A program made the position numbers and the translations under genes. This document shows positions 9,488 to 19,314 of a stretch of 31,802 nucleotides of DNA, one piece after another; position 1 is the stretch's first letter; each line of letters opens with the position of its first letter. The notes below the pieces were generated by a model that was not told the DNA's origin, ran no database searches, and saw nothing but the letters and a program-made list of their open reading frames with translations. Origin of the DNA: Darksidea phi (taxonomy: Eukaryota > Ascomycota > Dothideomycetes > Pleosporales > Lentitheciaceae); contig JASJFT010000341.1 in the NCBI GenBank assembly GCA_030770425.1, positions 1 through 31,802 on the forward strand, written 5' to 3'.

Positions 9488-9858
9488 TCACTCGTTCATC
9501 AATTCGGAATCAGCATCGTGTCGCAGCAGCCACTGTACAGTGGCCGTATGTGAGCCTTTTGCTGCGCACCACAGCGGCGTATGTACCCACTGATCTGTTG
9601 TATTGGCTTTCGCTCCCTTCGACCATAGAAGCCGCACCATAGACAAATTCCCATACGCCGCGGCCTGCAGTAGAGGGGTCCGCAGATAATTGTCCGTGCC
9701 TTCAATATTCGCCTCGCGTCGCAGAAGCAACGTGGCAATGTCCGCTCTCTGCTGTAGCACGGCCCAGTGTAGCGGGGTCTTACCATCCTTGTTATCCAAT
9801 GGCCTCGATGTCGGCACCGTGACAAAGCGACGAAGGGATCTTGAGGAGAGCTTGTGAA
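9488..9858 (-). pseudogene. Ankyrin-repeat gene fragment with a frameshift
   Basis: Positions 9817 down to 9488 encode about three ankyrin units (DNKDGKTPLHWAVLQQRADIATLLLRREAN; NYLRTPLLQAAAYGNLSMVRLLWSKGAKA; QWVHTPLWCAAKGSHTATVQWLLRHDAD), ending with a stop. The open frame has no ATG. Upstream, around 9801-9858 in a different frame, the sequence reads SLCHGADIEA, the natural end of a preceding ankyrin unit, so a single-base indel near 9800 breaks the gene. No N-terminal domain is found further upstream. It is not a fragment of the NLR array, whose units are of the diverged VQITQEV type. A short intron hiding the shift is possible but no convincing sites are seen. Confidence 0.65.
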
Positions 9859-10572
9859 GTCAGCCTCTGTATGGAGCTAGAGCGAGGGCGAGCAGGTAGC
9901 GGCTTCGTTGTGTACCGCCGCTCTGACTGTTGTTTCTCTTTGCCCCGTAAAATGGTGGAAAAAGAGGAGGTCAGACTTGCGTGAGTCTTTACGGATGGAA
10001 GTCTGGCATGTCAGTCGAGAGATGAAGCCGGGGTCATGTGAGCTTGAGTTTCTGTTTGAACGCGTTGTTCTGTGATCGTTCTAGTCTGCTAGCCCATTAC
10101 TCCACTGACTGGCGTCCGTCGTCCGTTCTGATCGATATTCTGATGCCTGCATCGAAATCGTTGGTTCGCCACTGCATTTCTCAATCCGACGCCGTTCGCA
10201 AACCGTTTCAGCCAATATATCTTCGAGAGATGAACCTGGATACAAGCCTGGCCAGGATGAGGTTTCCTACAGTGCGAAAATCAGTTGGTGAGGTTTATCA
10301 AAAAGATAGGTGAGGGGAGAGCAATGCTTGGCCAGGATGTCTCACAAGCCGAGCGTTGGAAAACACGTACAGAGGATTCTCGCACATGGTAGCCAGCTGC
10401 TGGCGAAAATCGATGATAGGTGTGCAACTGTAGGGCAGTGACAATTCTAGCTTCTTTTCTTTGATGAAAGAGTGGCACTATACAATGATCAACCTAGACG
10501 TCGACGGCTAACGAAGTACCTCTGAAGGTCAGAGGGTGCGTGCCCACGGAGCGTAGCGCCCATGACTTGCGT
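9859..10572. other. Intergenic, nothing recognised
   Basis: No supported gene was found; open frames here have no recognisable domains and no intron signals linking them. Confidence 0.4.
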
Positions 10573-11094
10573 TTACGTACCTTCATACGCACTCGTGGCG
10601 GGGAGAAGAGTATAGCAGGTTGCCAGCAGCTGAACCACAATGATGCGAATGATGTTGTCCAAAGATTGGTTATCGGCGACAGTCGTACGATGGGCTGATG
10701 AGGTGAGTTGCGCCACTACCGCGTTAGGTGCTAAAAGACCTGCGTCCCTGTTAAAGACATGGGAACATGTGGGTTCTACGAGTCGGATAAGGACACTGAC
10801 CCTACGCGGCTCCTGCGAGCGTGACCAATACTCATCGCGCTCATTCGCCTCCAGAAACTCCGCAATCTCAGCCATCACCATGTCCTCAGCATTTGCATCC
10901 GCGAAATCGTCATTCGTGTCCTCTAGGGACTCATTGCCCACTAGTCGCGAACAGCATCCGGCCTCGGGAAGGTTCTCAAACACTGGGCCGGGGTGCAGAG
11001 TGCAGATCTCTGTTTTGACGGACCGCTCCGGAACGATGTCGACGCGTGGCCACTCCTTCTGACTAAGTCGTGTTGAAATTGATTGTGACTGCAT
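10573..11094 (-). CDS. Hypothetical protein, weak support
   Basis: An open frame of 173 codons starts at the ATG at 11094 (MQSQSISTRLSQKEW). The frame stays open to 11187 but without an earlier ATG. The middle is acidic (DTNDDFADANAEDMVMAEIAEFLEANERDEYW) and the C-terminal third contains a mildly hydrophobic stretch (NIIRIIVVQLLATCYTLL). No family is recognised. It lies in the gap between the ankyrin fragment and the TFIIIC-subunit gene, on the same strand as both. It could be a species-restricted gene, one exon of a longer gene, or a chance open frame. Confidence 0.28.
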   Translation of the reverse strand: MQSQSISTRLSQKEWPRVDIVPERSVKTEICTLHPGPVFENLPEAGCCSRLVGNESLEDTNDDFADANAEDMVMAEIAEFLEANERDEYWSRSQEPRRVSVLIRLVEPTCSHVFNRDAGLLAPNAVVAQLTSSAHRTTVADNQSLDNIIRIIVVQLLATCYTLLPATSAYEGT

Positions 11095-11440
11095 CTCTGA
11101 TACGCTGGGATTGCGCAGACGTCTGGCCTTCAGGATTGATGTAGTGGTTCTATAGGTATTGTAGGGTATCGAAAAAGACGAGTACAAGATACGGACAAGG
11201 AGTTCAGGTTTAGTGGCCCTTGCACAAATGGGCTTTGCAATTGCTCATGCCGAACGAACATGTTGCCGAAATCGATGGCCACGTGGAGCAGGAGAGTCGC
11301 GCGGACAGAAGGAACGGCATGCAGAACGATGGCTCGTCTGCAGGACCTACTATTCATATCTGCCATCCTTTCCTGTGATGCCTACCTGTGGGTTTCGTCT
11401 GACCCGGACCAGGTGGTTTGCCGCTTCTCTTTCTTTGTCT

Positions 11441-12175
11441 CTAGACTCCGCTCATGACGGTGTCTTCCCCTTCCTCTTCCCGTCCAACAGAACCAGCGGG
11501 CTCTTCCATCCTCGTCTCAGCGACAAGACGAGGACCATCAGCCTCCTTGGAGACTGTCAGCCGTGACTTGTCACCTCTCTTAGCCTTCGCTGCATTCAAT
11601 TTCGCAAGGAAGGTTGACGGTGCCGGTCGAACCTCTCCTCCATCAGCTTTTCGATTAGACGCAGAAGTATCCGTCTGGTTCTGCGTCTGCTCTTCGTCGC
11701 CCGTTCCCTCAAAAAGGTCATCTTTCGGTCTCAACCGCGCAACATTCGCAACCAATTTTGCCGAACTTGTAGCTATCAAATCTACCTCCGGCAATGACCT
11801 TAGCGCCCTCCCTTCCGAATCCGGGTCCGGCTTCGCAAAGAACATATCGGTCCCAACATTTCCCGCCCACTGACAACTAAGCAACTGGTCATTGTACATA
11901 ACCAGTGGATTCGCGGTATGAAGCCCATTGACTTGGATCTTGCCGACCGACGCCGAGTTCCGAGGGGAGAGATTGGAGTTGCTTTCTTCTGCCGCTCTCT
12001 GCTCGTGCTGCGCCCGCAACCTGCTCTTGAGCAAATCGGGGTGTCCAACTTTGGGTATAACATTAATGGGTCTCTGAGCATTAGGGACGTTGGCTAGGTC
12101 GATGGGAATGTAGAAGTCTTCAGTCTCATTTTCGTCGTATTCATATTCCCATTCGTCTTCTGTCGTGTTCGCCAT
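11441..12175 (-). CDS. TFIIIC subunit, triple-barrel domain (GTF3C6/tau55-type)
   Basis: This is a single-exon frame of 244 aa from the ATG at 12175. The N-terminus (MANTTEDEWEYEYDENETEDFYIPIDL) followed by GKIQVNGLHTANPLVMYNDQLLSCQWAGNVGTDMFFAKPD matches the TFIIIC triple-barrel domain pattern (Pfam TFIIIC_sub6): strand-rich, with the ligand-free PLVMYNDQLLSCQWAG core. The C-terminal half (from ~130) is polar and disordered with basic patches (AKLNAAKAKRGDKSR). TFIIIC binds the B box of tRNA genes and recruits TFIIIB and RNA polymerase III in the nucleus. The frame extends to another ATG at 12244, adding 23 residues, but the ATG at 12175 has the better context (AACATGGCG) and directly precedes the conserved region. 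The yeast tau55 orthologue carries an extra phosphatase-like domain; this protein does not. Confidence 0.85.
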   Translation of the reverse strand: MANTTEDEWEYEYDENETEDFYIPIDLANVPNAQRPINVIPKVGHPDLLKSRLRAQHEQRAAEESNSNLSPRNSASVGKIQVNGLHTANPLVMYNDQLLSCQWAGNVGTDMFFAKPDPDSEGRALRSLPEVDLIATSSAKLVANVARLRPKDDLFEGTGDEEQTQNQTDTSASNRKADGGEVRPAPSTFLAKLNAAKAKRGDKSRLTVSKEADGPRLVAETRMEEPAGSVGREEEGEDTVMSGV

Positions 12176-13425
12176 GTTGTCTTTCGATGTTGAGGAGTTG
12201 GGGTGTAGAGAGTTGAAGCGGGCTAGCGAATCAATGTGGGTCATGCATTTGGGAACGTTCCTGAATTAGCGTCTTGGCTGACGGCCAGCGCCAGCAAGAC
12301 TACAGCAAGAACATTTGAACGTACACTTCGCAAGAGGCTATATGAGAGATAGAAATGCTTGTGATGCCATGTGTTCGTGCGGTCCCATTTAGGATGAGCC
12401 ATACCACGTTACTTGTGTCTTAGACGCCTCATGCGGTATATACATATGTGTCGTGCCTTGCCGGACGCTGTATCTTGTCATCCATCTAACTCATATCACG
12501 GCTCCGAATGAAGCCCGAACAAGTTTAATAAAATGGAGCCAGAATCTGTAGCATCGGACTGTTGCCGATTGCGCTGCAGTACGTGTATGCGTTAATGATG
12601 CACGACGTCTGCCCAGCCTGTGCGCCCCGGGGTTTGTAAGCTAGCCCTCCGCCGCCGCCGGCTGCCAGCTGCAAGCTCTCCGACCTGCGTCGCGTCCGAT
12701 GCACTTGTCTTGAAGACGAGTCGTTCTGCGAGCAGCCACATCTGCCCACCCGTCCTCGTCCTGGGTCTGCCAACTCTTCTGCCATCTTATCGAGCACTCG
12801 GGATTTCCGCATCGCTGGCGCCGCGGGGTCCTTATCCGGCACCGACAAGTGAGTTATCACGTCCACTCCGCCAAAGCCCGGCGAATGAAGCATGTCGAAG
12901 TCATCATGTATCCGCTCCGTCGCTTCCGCAACCCCCATGCCCAGTTTTGCAGCCCTACTTGACGTAGATCTTCCGCCTGCTTCCTTGAGCATCTCCTGCA
13001 AAGGGCAATCGAAGCCTCCACGGCATTTTGTCAGCCGGCATCCTCGGCCGCCAATATACCTGTTCCCCATAATTGTTCCATCGTAGCGCGCTTCAACGTT
13101 TGGTCATGAGGCTAATCAGTCAGTGCCTGTCGAGCCTTATGCGCAGCATGGAGTCGGCCAGGTGCCTCTCCGGGGGTTCTTTCCCCCAGCGTCTTCGCTG
13201 TCTTCCGTATCTTCCGCCGTGCTCCCCACATACCCTCCGGCAGCGGTATACTCCTCCAATACTCCAGCCGAGCACTCGGACGTTGCGCTGGACGCCTCCC
13301 ACGAACGCTTCCCTCCCACTATCGATATCTCTATAGAGCATCCTTCGCCCGAACAACCGTCCGAACTACCTTCAGCACCCCCTCCCGACCCAGCTCACGA
13401 GCTCTCCGACGCTTCGGACACGCAG
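12176..13425. other. Divergent intergenic region, TFIIIC subunit / Vps62 gene
   Basis: It holds the presumed promoters of the two divergently transcribed genes. An open frame continues upstream of the Vps62 start to 13087 (Pro/Ser-rich, no ATG) and could be an extra coding part reached by an upstream exon. A minus-strand frame of 181 codons (13070-12525) has no recognisable feature. Confidence 0.4.
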
Positions 13426-15118
13426 ATGAAGGGCGGGAAGCCGGCCGCCGCCGCTGCCGGAACCTTCTTCAGCCTCCTCACCTTCTCTCAAATTTACCAA
13501 CAATTAGTCTTCCCACGGGTAACCCCGCCATCGGAGCGTGCAGAAGAAGCCACCTGGGTTGGCACGTCTCATTCTTGGTTGGACAGGAAGGTTTGCAATT
13601 GGTTTGGGCTGTGTGGTTTATCACATCTGAACAAGGCTCATTGGACCACCAAGCACAGGCTCGGAAAGCATGAAGCGTTGGCTGCACCTAACGGAGGATC
13701 GGACAACATAGACCTTGCGGATTTCCGGAACAGCGTTCATGAGCTCCCTGAAGACTGGTCAGAGACGGAGCTGAGCGATCGTGAAATACCTGGGTATGTC
13801 ATAGATCATGCGCCATTGATTCATCTTTATTCGGGGGAGAACTTCTGGCCAGGCGACATTGCTGATCATCTGATCCACACAACGCCCCATCTCAATTACA
13901 CCCCGCTTCAGGCCACCGATGACCACCCCAATCTCACCCATCTCGACGACCTCAATAGATGGGGTCGCTTTGTGTATCTACAGAGCGATGACAACGTCGA
14001 GGATCGCCCTCAATGGCTAGGCGGCAGGAGCAATATCCCCAGTGTTCCAGAAGACTCGGATCCGGATGACCCAGACGAGGATGACGACAGAAGACATGGT
14101 CACTACGAGGAAGACACGGAAGGCGAGAAGTCAGACTGGTTCAGTGTGGGCATTGGCGACAGCGAAGAGCGGGGAGGCATCCGCCCGGAGAAATCAACCA
14201 TACTTGGTCCTGTACCAACCAATACCCCTGAGGGTGAGGAGCTCGTAGGACATGATGACGATATCTGGCAGTCGGAGCTCATTCGCCAAAGACTCCAAAG
14301 GAGAGGCAAGAAGGTTGTCGGTGGTAGAAGCGATGCGCCTGCAGTGCTCATCGTTGTGCCCAAAGACAATGGCGTGGTGGACGCTTTTTGGTTTTTCTTC
14401 TACAGCTACAACCTGGGCAACTCGGTCTTCAATGTGCGCTTTGGTAACCATGTGGGCGATTGGGAGCATACAGCGGTGCGATTCCAGGATGGGGTGCCCA
14501 AGGCGGTGTATTTTAGCGAGCACAGCTTCGGAGACGCATATACCTGGGACGCCGTGGAGAAGAAGGGCGATAGGGTAAGCTATACCACGTTAAATGCAGT
14601 ACAGTTATGCTAACTTTAGTCAGCCTGTCGGTTTCTCCGCCACAGGAACTCACGCCATGTACGCTACAGCCGGCGTTCACCCATACGTCTTACCCGGCGG
14701 CATTCTCCACGATGTCACCGATCGCGGTCCTCTCTGGGACCCCACTCTGAATTTCCACTCTTACACCTACGACTACCAACTCGATACCCTTCGAAGCTCC
14801 ACCCTGACCCCGCAAGCACCAACAGGGTTTTTCTACTTCATGGGCCACTGGGGCGACAAATTCTACCCCCTTAGCGACCCACGACAATATCGGTTCTTGG
14901 GGCAATACCACTATGTCAATGGCCCTCTTGGCCCGCGCTACAAGAACCTAGGCAGGAAGGAGATCTGCGGGGGTGGTGACGAATGCGTTCTAAAGAGATG
15001 GATTGGCGATAGACGAGCGAGACCGCATGTGAAGCGCTTCCCAGATATGGGTCAAGGAGAGGAGATGAGCGAGGAGGATGTACGCCGGTTTGTCGGGCCG
15101 GCAGAGGACGGTGCTTGA
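13426..15118 (+). CDS. VPS62: Vps62-family vacuolar protein sorting-associated protein
   Basis: Two exons: 13426..14574 and 14624..15118, with a 49-bp intron (GTAAGC donor, GCTAAC branch, GTCAG acceptor), giving 547 aa. The N-terminus MKGGKPAAAAAGTFFSLLTFSQIYQQ could be a signal or anchor segment. Vps62 landmarks follow: IDHAPLIHLYSGENFWPGDIADHL, then an acidic insert (EDSDPDDPDEDDD), then APAVLIVVPKDNGVVDAFWFFFYSYNLGN, RFGNHVGDWEHTAVRF, and after the intron FSATGTHAMYATAGVHPY, LLHDVTDRG-type GGILHDVTDRGPLWDP, GHWGDKFYPL and GQYHYVNGPLGPRYKNLG. Family members were linked in yeast to vacuolar protein sorting; the biochemical activity is unknown. Start choice is uncertain: the frame is open without ATG back to 13087, adding up to ~113 Pro/Ser-rich residues, so an upstream first exon may exist. 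Confidence 0.88.
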
Positions 15119-16428
15119 TTTGACAATATACGATGCATGATGCCCGCATTCTTCAGCGAATTTTATTTTGCGGTCTTTCTTTACAGCGGCGCATCGGGCA
15201 AGGCGCTTCGGATATGGTGGCGAGAAGGCGTTCTGGTTGCGAACAAGTTTGGAAGCACGATACCACTGTACCTGTACTTACTTGGCCATGGTCCCGGCGC
15301 CAAAAGCGGCAGGCTGGCTTCACGGAGATACCTAGACGCATACATGTATATTGATTATCATCTCACTCCCTACAAAGCGCGGCCCCCTGAAAGCAGTGCT
15401 GCACGACAGGTCTTGAGTCCCGGGCTCAGTAGACAAGGCTGAGATGTGCGGTCTGCACGTCACAGGGGTGTGACTTAACTTTAGAAATTACCGCATTCGG
15501 CGAGCTTGGTGCTTCGGTGCGTCTAAGTCGCCTGTCACAGTGCAGGGCGGCGATGCCACGTATGGATCATCAGCAGTAGCGCGCCGCATGTCGCCATATT
15601 CACTCCTTGCGGTGGCGTGGTGGAGAGAACCGGCACACCACAACCCATCTGGAAGCTGACTGAGGAGGCAATAGATGATTTGTCGCGGTATGTCGACAGA
15701 TGCGGCAGCCCTTTTGTTCAGAAAATCAAAGAGGCAACGGCGGTGTCTCGGGCTTCTGCGTCTCATATCATCAATAGCGAGTCTCTCCGAGTGGTCGTAT
15801 TCGCAGGTGGCTGGCCCAAGCGCTAGAGAGATCTGACGGCTGTGTGACAAAAGCTGCCCAGTGCTGCCCTATCGAAGCTTATCAGGGCCTCCACGCGCAA
15901 GACCGCCTGCAGCACTCAACACTCAGCACTCAGCTCTCAGCATTCAGCACCGCCTGTTCGTGTCTGCTGCGAGGCTCAACATGTTGGTTTGTATTTGACA
16001 CGGCTGGTGCAGTGGTTTTGCGATTCTTGTGGTTCTCTTATCCTCCCACGTTGTGTCCCGCCTTTGTTTCCGCGGCTCGCGCCCCCCTGTGACCTAACGT
16101 TTGGAACCGTCCGATCTACCTTCATCCTAGCGTCCTATGACATCTACCATCCCCAGCTACGTACCCACATATCATCCGACGAGCGTTGAGACGCGCACCC
16201 TCCACCGCCGAACACTCCACGAGCACTTCGAGGCGTGAGGTGCTTAGAGCAATAATTGCGCCACTGAGCTTCCACCCAGTCGACACCAGTCCCCCTCGTG
16301 TAACCACGCGTGTTCCTTGATTTAGGCGCCGCCCAAGCTTTATGGGACTGATCTCCCGCCCTCTACGAACTGAGCTTATCATCGCCTCTCATACCAGCTC
16401 CACGTTTATCCGGACATTAATGTGAAGG
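15119..16428. other. Intergenic, probable promoter and leader of the next gene
   Basis: No supported gene. A short run of 7-bp-like CACTCAG/CTCTCAG/CATTCAG repeats lies at 15911-15950. The pyrimidine-rich stretch at about 16000-16420 is typical of a fungal promoter and 5' leader. Confidence 0.45.
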
Positions 16429-18210
16429 ATGGCTTTTCGCCAGCAACACCGTCCTCAGTCCTCGCGACAGCTCTCTTACCACGAGCCAGCACCCCCGGCT
16501 GAAGTCGGAACTTCCTCCTCACCCCAACGGAAGCGGCCCTTAGAGGAGTCGGAGGAATGGGTCCTCTTCTCCCCGGTCGCACCCTCAACCGCCGCCCGCA
16601 CGCATACGACCTCGACAGAACGAACCCCGCGCACAGCTGGTCTGTCGCGCCTAAGTGACTTCGGTTCGCTCGATACCGCAGCGCGGTCGGAACAAGATGA
16701 CAACGATGTGACGTGTCAAGGGACTGAAGAGGGAGAGGAGCTAGACAGCTTGGATGATGGGCTGCATGCGTTCCATGAGCCTTCCGAGTATGCAGGACCA
16801 GCGAGCAGGTTACAGCAGAGCGGCGACCCTGTATTACCTACACATGACGGACTAGGCACTTTCCAGCCTAATGCCGATGTGCAGGAGCACATGTGGCAGT
16901 TTGAGAGACCGCGGAGACGGCATGCTCGGCGGCGGTCCAGCGTACAGAAGCGATTTGATCTGCTTGAAGAGGCAGATGATGCGAATCAGGAGGCAGATCG
17001 ACGGCAGAGGATCGAGAAGTGGCGACTAGAGCAGAGCAAGGCTTTCTTGGAGGAAATTGAAAGAGAGACAAGACGAAGACGCAGAATGAGCATGGTGAGC
17101 GGTGCGCGCAGTCGAACAGATAGCGCGCATCTAGAGACAAGAAGCACGGTATCGCAGGCCGCCAGGTCGGTGTCTGATGGTCAAAGCGATTCGTCAGAGG
17201 AAAGCACCGAACACCTCTCGTTGTGGCAGCGGTTGACAAGGAGATTCATCCGCGATCTGATGGGTATTGACGAAGACACATTATCCGCTATCTTTGGCGA
17301 ATCACTGCCTGAGGAAGCATTATCGACATCCCCAGACCTCCAGGATACTAAACCTTCCATCGACGCGACATCTCAGACTTTGAACGTATCGTCCATCCCC
17401 GATGACGATTGGCAACACAGGCTGCTTGAGCGTGTGGCGCGCGAGCTTGGCACATTAGTCCACCAGCTCTCCGAACACCCTGGCGCCTTCTCAACATATC
17501 GCTCCATTCAACAGTCACCTGAGTATGCTGGCCTCACTTCACCACGACCTCTGACGGCTCTCACTACCGATCTACCCTCCTCACGTCCGACTACACTTGC
17601 CCATTCTACACCTTTACCGGCTTCAACTCACTTCGCACCCACTTTCCCCGCCCACCACCAACCTGCCACCTACAGCGAAGCCTCACTATGGGGCATCGAG
17701 GAAGAACCCGAACCCATCGACCCTTTGGACTCTTTTCGCGGTCCTACAGGCACCGCACCTGTGAACTTCGCCGAGGAAGCAGCCCGTGAGCAAGAATATT
17801 GGGAACGCGAACTCGACGTCAAAATGGTCTTCAACTTCCTCGTAAAACGCTTTTCATCCCGTCGCTCCAGCGTCTCATCTCAACCTCAGCGGACCGCCAG
17901 TGCGCCAACATCCTTGGACGGCGAAGGTGCGTCAGCGAGGCGAGCAGCTATAATCAGACAAAACCATCCTTTAGTCAATCGCTCGAGAGAACATCTTCCT
18001 ACCTCATCTACACAAACCAGGCGGAAAGATCGGGCGGTCAAGACATATTACGTTCATCCCCCTAGTTTAAGGAGCCAAGTGTTGAAGAGTAGCTCTAGCT
18101 GTGCAAGTCAGAGTACGAAGAAGAGTAAGAGGAGTGGTGGGAATGGGAGGAATTATTGGGACATGAGTGGCAGTGTGGGGAGCGGGAGTGTTATCGCTGG
18201 GGAAGCATAA
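16429..18210 (+). CDS. Conserved ascomycete protein of unknown function, mostly disordered
   Basis: This is a single-exon frame of 593 aa from ATG 16429. No catalytic or known domain is seen. Order-promoting islands sit in a Ser/Arg/Glu-rich background: EEWVLFSP (42-49), LSRLSDFGSLDTAARS (~72-87), a basic cluster RRRHARRRSS (162-171), a probable coiled coil with many Glu/Arg residues (~175-220), LWQRLTRRFIRDLMGIDEDTLSAIFGE (~265-292), a helical WQHRLLERVARELGTLVHQLSEHPGAFSTY segment, YWERELDVKMVFNFLVKRFSSRRSS near the C-terminus, and a terminal Gly/Ser tail (GSVGSGSVIAGEA). The island spacing resembles a protein widely found in Pezizomycotina without assigned function. Arg-x-x-Ser clusters suggest phosphorylation, an inference only. 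The leader and the single long frame support a real gene. Confidence 0.8.
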   Translation: MAFRQQHRPQSSRQLSYHEPAPPAEVGTSSSPQRKRPLEESEEWVLFSPVAPSTAARTHTTSTERTPRTAGLSRLSDFGSLDTAARSEQDDNDVTCQGTEEGEELDSLDDGLHAFHEPSEYAGPASRLQQSGDPVLPTHDGLGTFQPNADVQEHMWQFERPRRRHARRRSSVQKRFDLLEEADDANQEADRRQRIEKWRLEQSKAFLEEIERETRRRRRMSMVSGARSRTDSAHLETRSTVSQAARSVSDGQSDSSEESTEHLSLWQRLTRRFIRDLMGIDEDTLSAIFGESLPEEALSTSPDLQDTKPSIDATSQTLNVSSIPDDDWQHRLLERVARELGTLVHQLSEHPGAFSTYRSIQQSPEYAGLTSPRPLTALTTDLPSSRPTTLAHSTPLPASTHFAPTFPAHHQPATYSEASLWGIEEEPEPIDPLDSFRGPTGTAPVNFAEEAAREQEYWERELDVKMVFNFLVKRFSSRRSSVSSQPQRTASAPTSLDGEGASARRAAIIRQNHPLVNRSREHLPTSSTQTRRKDRAVKTYYVHPPSLRSQVLKSSSSCASQSTKKSKRSGGNGRNYWDMSGSVGSGSVIAGEA

Positions 18211-18597
18211 ACATTAGTTGTTCTAGAAGAGAAGGCAGGTAAAGGGTCGTCATACAGGCTTAGGAGTACCGTCAAGGTTACATGGCTTAGACACGGGCTG
18301 AGGGTCACTTGCTTTACACTGCACGCTTTTCCACACCCATCGAGTCGAGAATTTCTGGAGTCACACTTGGATTTGGATACTCTCATTTGGCATTTAGAAC
18401 GATACCATGCAGCATGATGACACGTTGGGATTGGTGAATATGGGCATACGACATGCAGCTTCCACTTGCACACTGTACTATAGTCTTTCTCCCTTCAATA
18501 TACCAATGTGAATTAACAACATTATACACTTGCACCTATTAGATGACTGGCGTGTCTCCCTTTGTACTCAATGCAGTGGAATGACTCACAGTTGTTC

Positions 18598-18684
18598 AGC
18601 AAATCTGCCTTCACTCTCCTCCATAGCAAATCTGCCTTCACTCACCTCATAGCAAATCTGCCTTTACTCACCTCATAACAAATA
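18598..18684. repeat. 26-27 bp tandem repeat, about 3.3 copies
   Basis: AGCAAATCTGCCTTCACTC-CCTCAT recurs at 18598, 18625 and 18651, with a partial copy (AACAAAT) at about 18677. Copies differ by one or two bases. It is noncoding. Confidence 0.9.
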
Positions 18685-18952
18685 AGTTTAGTATATATAT
18701 TACTTTACACCCCACTCTTTCAATCAAAATAAACGCATCATAGGGATAGTCGTTACATACGTGTACGGCTAGATGGGCTAGTGGAATGGAATCCTGACGC
18801 AGGACCATTAGTGGGCTGTTAAACGGGGTCTTCTATAACGAAAGTTGCGGAGACTCTGCCACTAGATATCGCCAGGTATTGAGGTGCCCCTTCCCCCCAA
18901 AGGAAGCGCTCTACCAGGTCGGAACAGCAGATGCGGGGGTGGGGGGGGGCAA

Positions 18953-19120
18953 TGGTTCGAGGTAGGTCTCGAGCAATTCCCTTTTTTGTTTTTTTTGTTT
19001 TTGTTTGCCTCTTTTTACTTTGCAGAGTGAAAGGGGGGAGTGGTTCGAGGTAGGTCTCGAGCAATTCTCTTTTTTGTTTTTTTTGTTTTTGTTTGCCTCT
19101 TTTTGCTTTGCAGAGTGAAA
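18953..19120. repeat. 88-bp tandem duplication with T-rich core
   Basis: Copy one (18953-19040) and copy two (19041-19120) both start TGGTTCGAGGTAGGTCTCGA, then a run of T and G (TTTTTTGTTTTTTTTGTTTTTG), then GCCTCTTTTT-CTTTGCAGAGTGAAA. They differ at only a few positions outside the junction, so the duplication is recent. The TTTGCAG segment resembles a 3' splice site but no exon fits around it. Confidence 0.92.
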
Positions 19121-19314
19121 ACTAGCGGGAGGGTCACTCACTAGTGGAGTATTCACCGGAACTTCCCCGAGCGATTCCAATAGGTGCCAAGCCGCGCACG
19201 TACGTCTTCTTAGCTTCAATATTGCTTCTTAAAGCGATCGAGCGCTCTCGAATTACAGTATTGCATAACCCCCCTCAAAATATCTACAAAAGAAAGGTCT
19301 CCATAATTTACAAG

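Larger units (their letters stand above)
18211..19314. other. Gene-free interval with two tandem repeats
   Basis: No gene is seen. It contains the 26-bp repeat at 18598-18684 and the 88-bp duplication at 18953-19120, listed separately. It also serves as the 3' region of the upstream gene and the promoter of the downstream one. Confidence 0.5.

Noticed and set aside
10038..10313. Plus-strand 91-codon frame between the ankyrin fragment and the TFIIIC gene
   Set aside because: No family resemblance or supporting signals; length is expected by chance.
12525..13070. 181-codon minus-strand open frame starting MGNRYIGGRGCRLTK
   Set aside because: It has a true ATG, but no recognisable domain, skewed Gly/Arg/Ser composition, and lies within the divergent promoter region between two well-supported genes. 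It is probably a chance frame in GC-rich DNA.
15133..15442. Plus-strand ~100-codon frame (MMPAFFSEFYFAVFLYSGASG) just after the Vps62 stop
   Set aside because: It begins 15-20 bases after the Vps62 stop, where the 3' untranslated region should be, and shows no conserved features.
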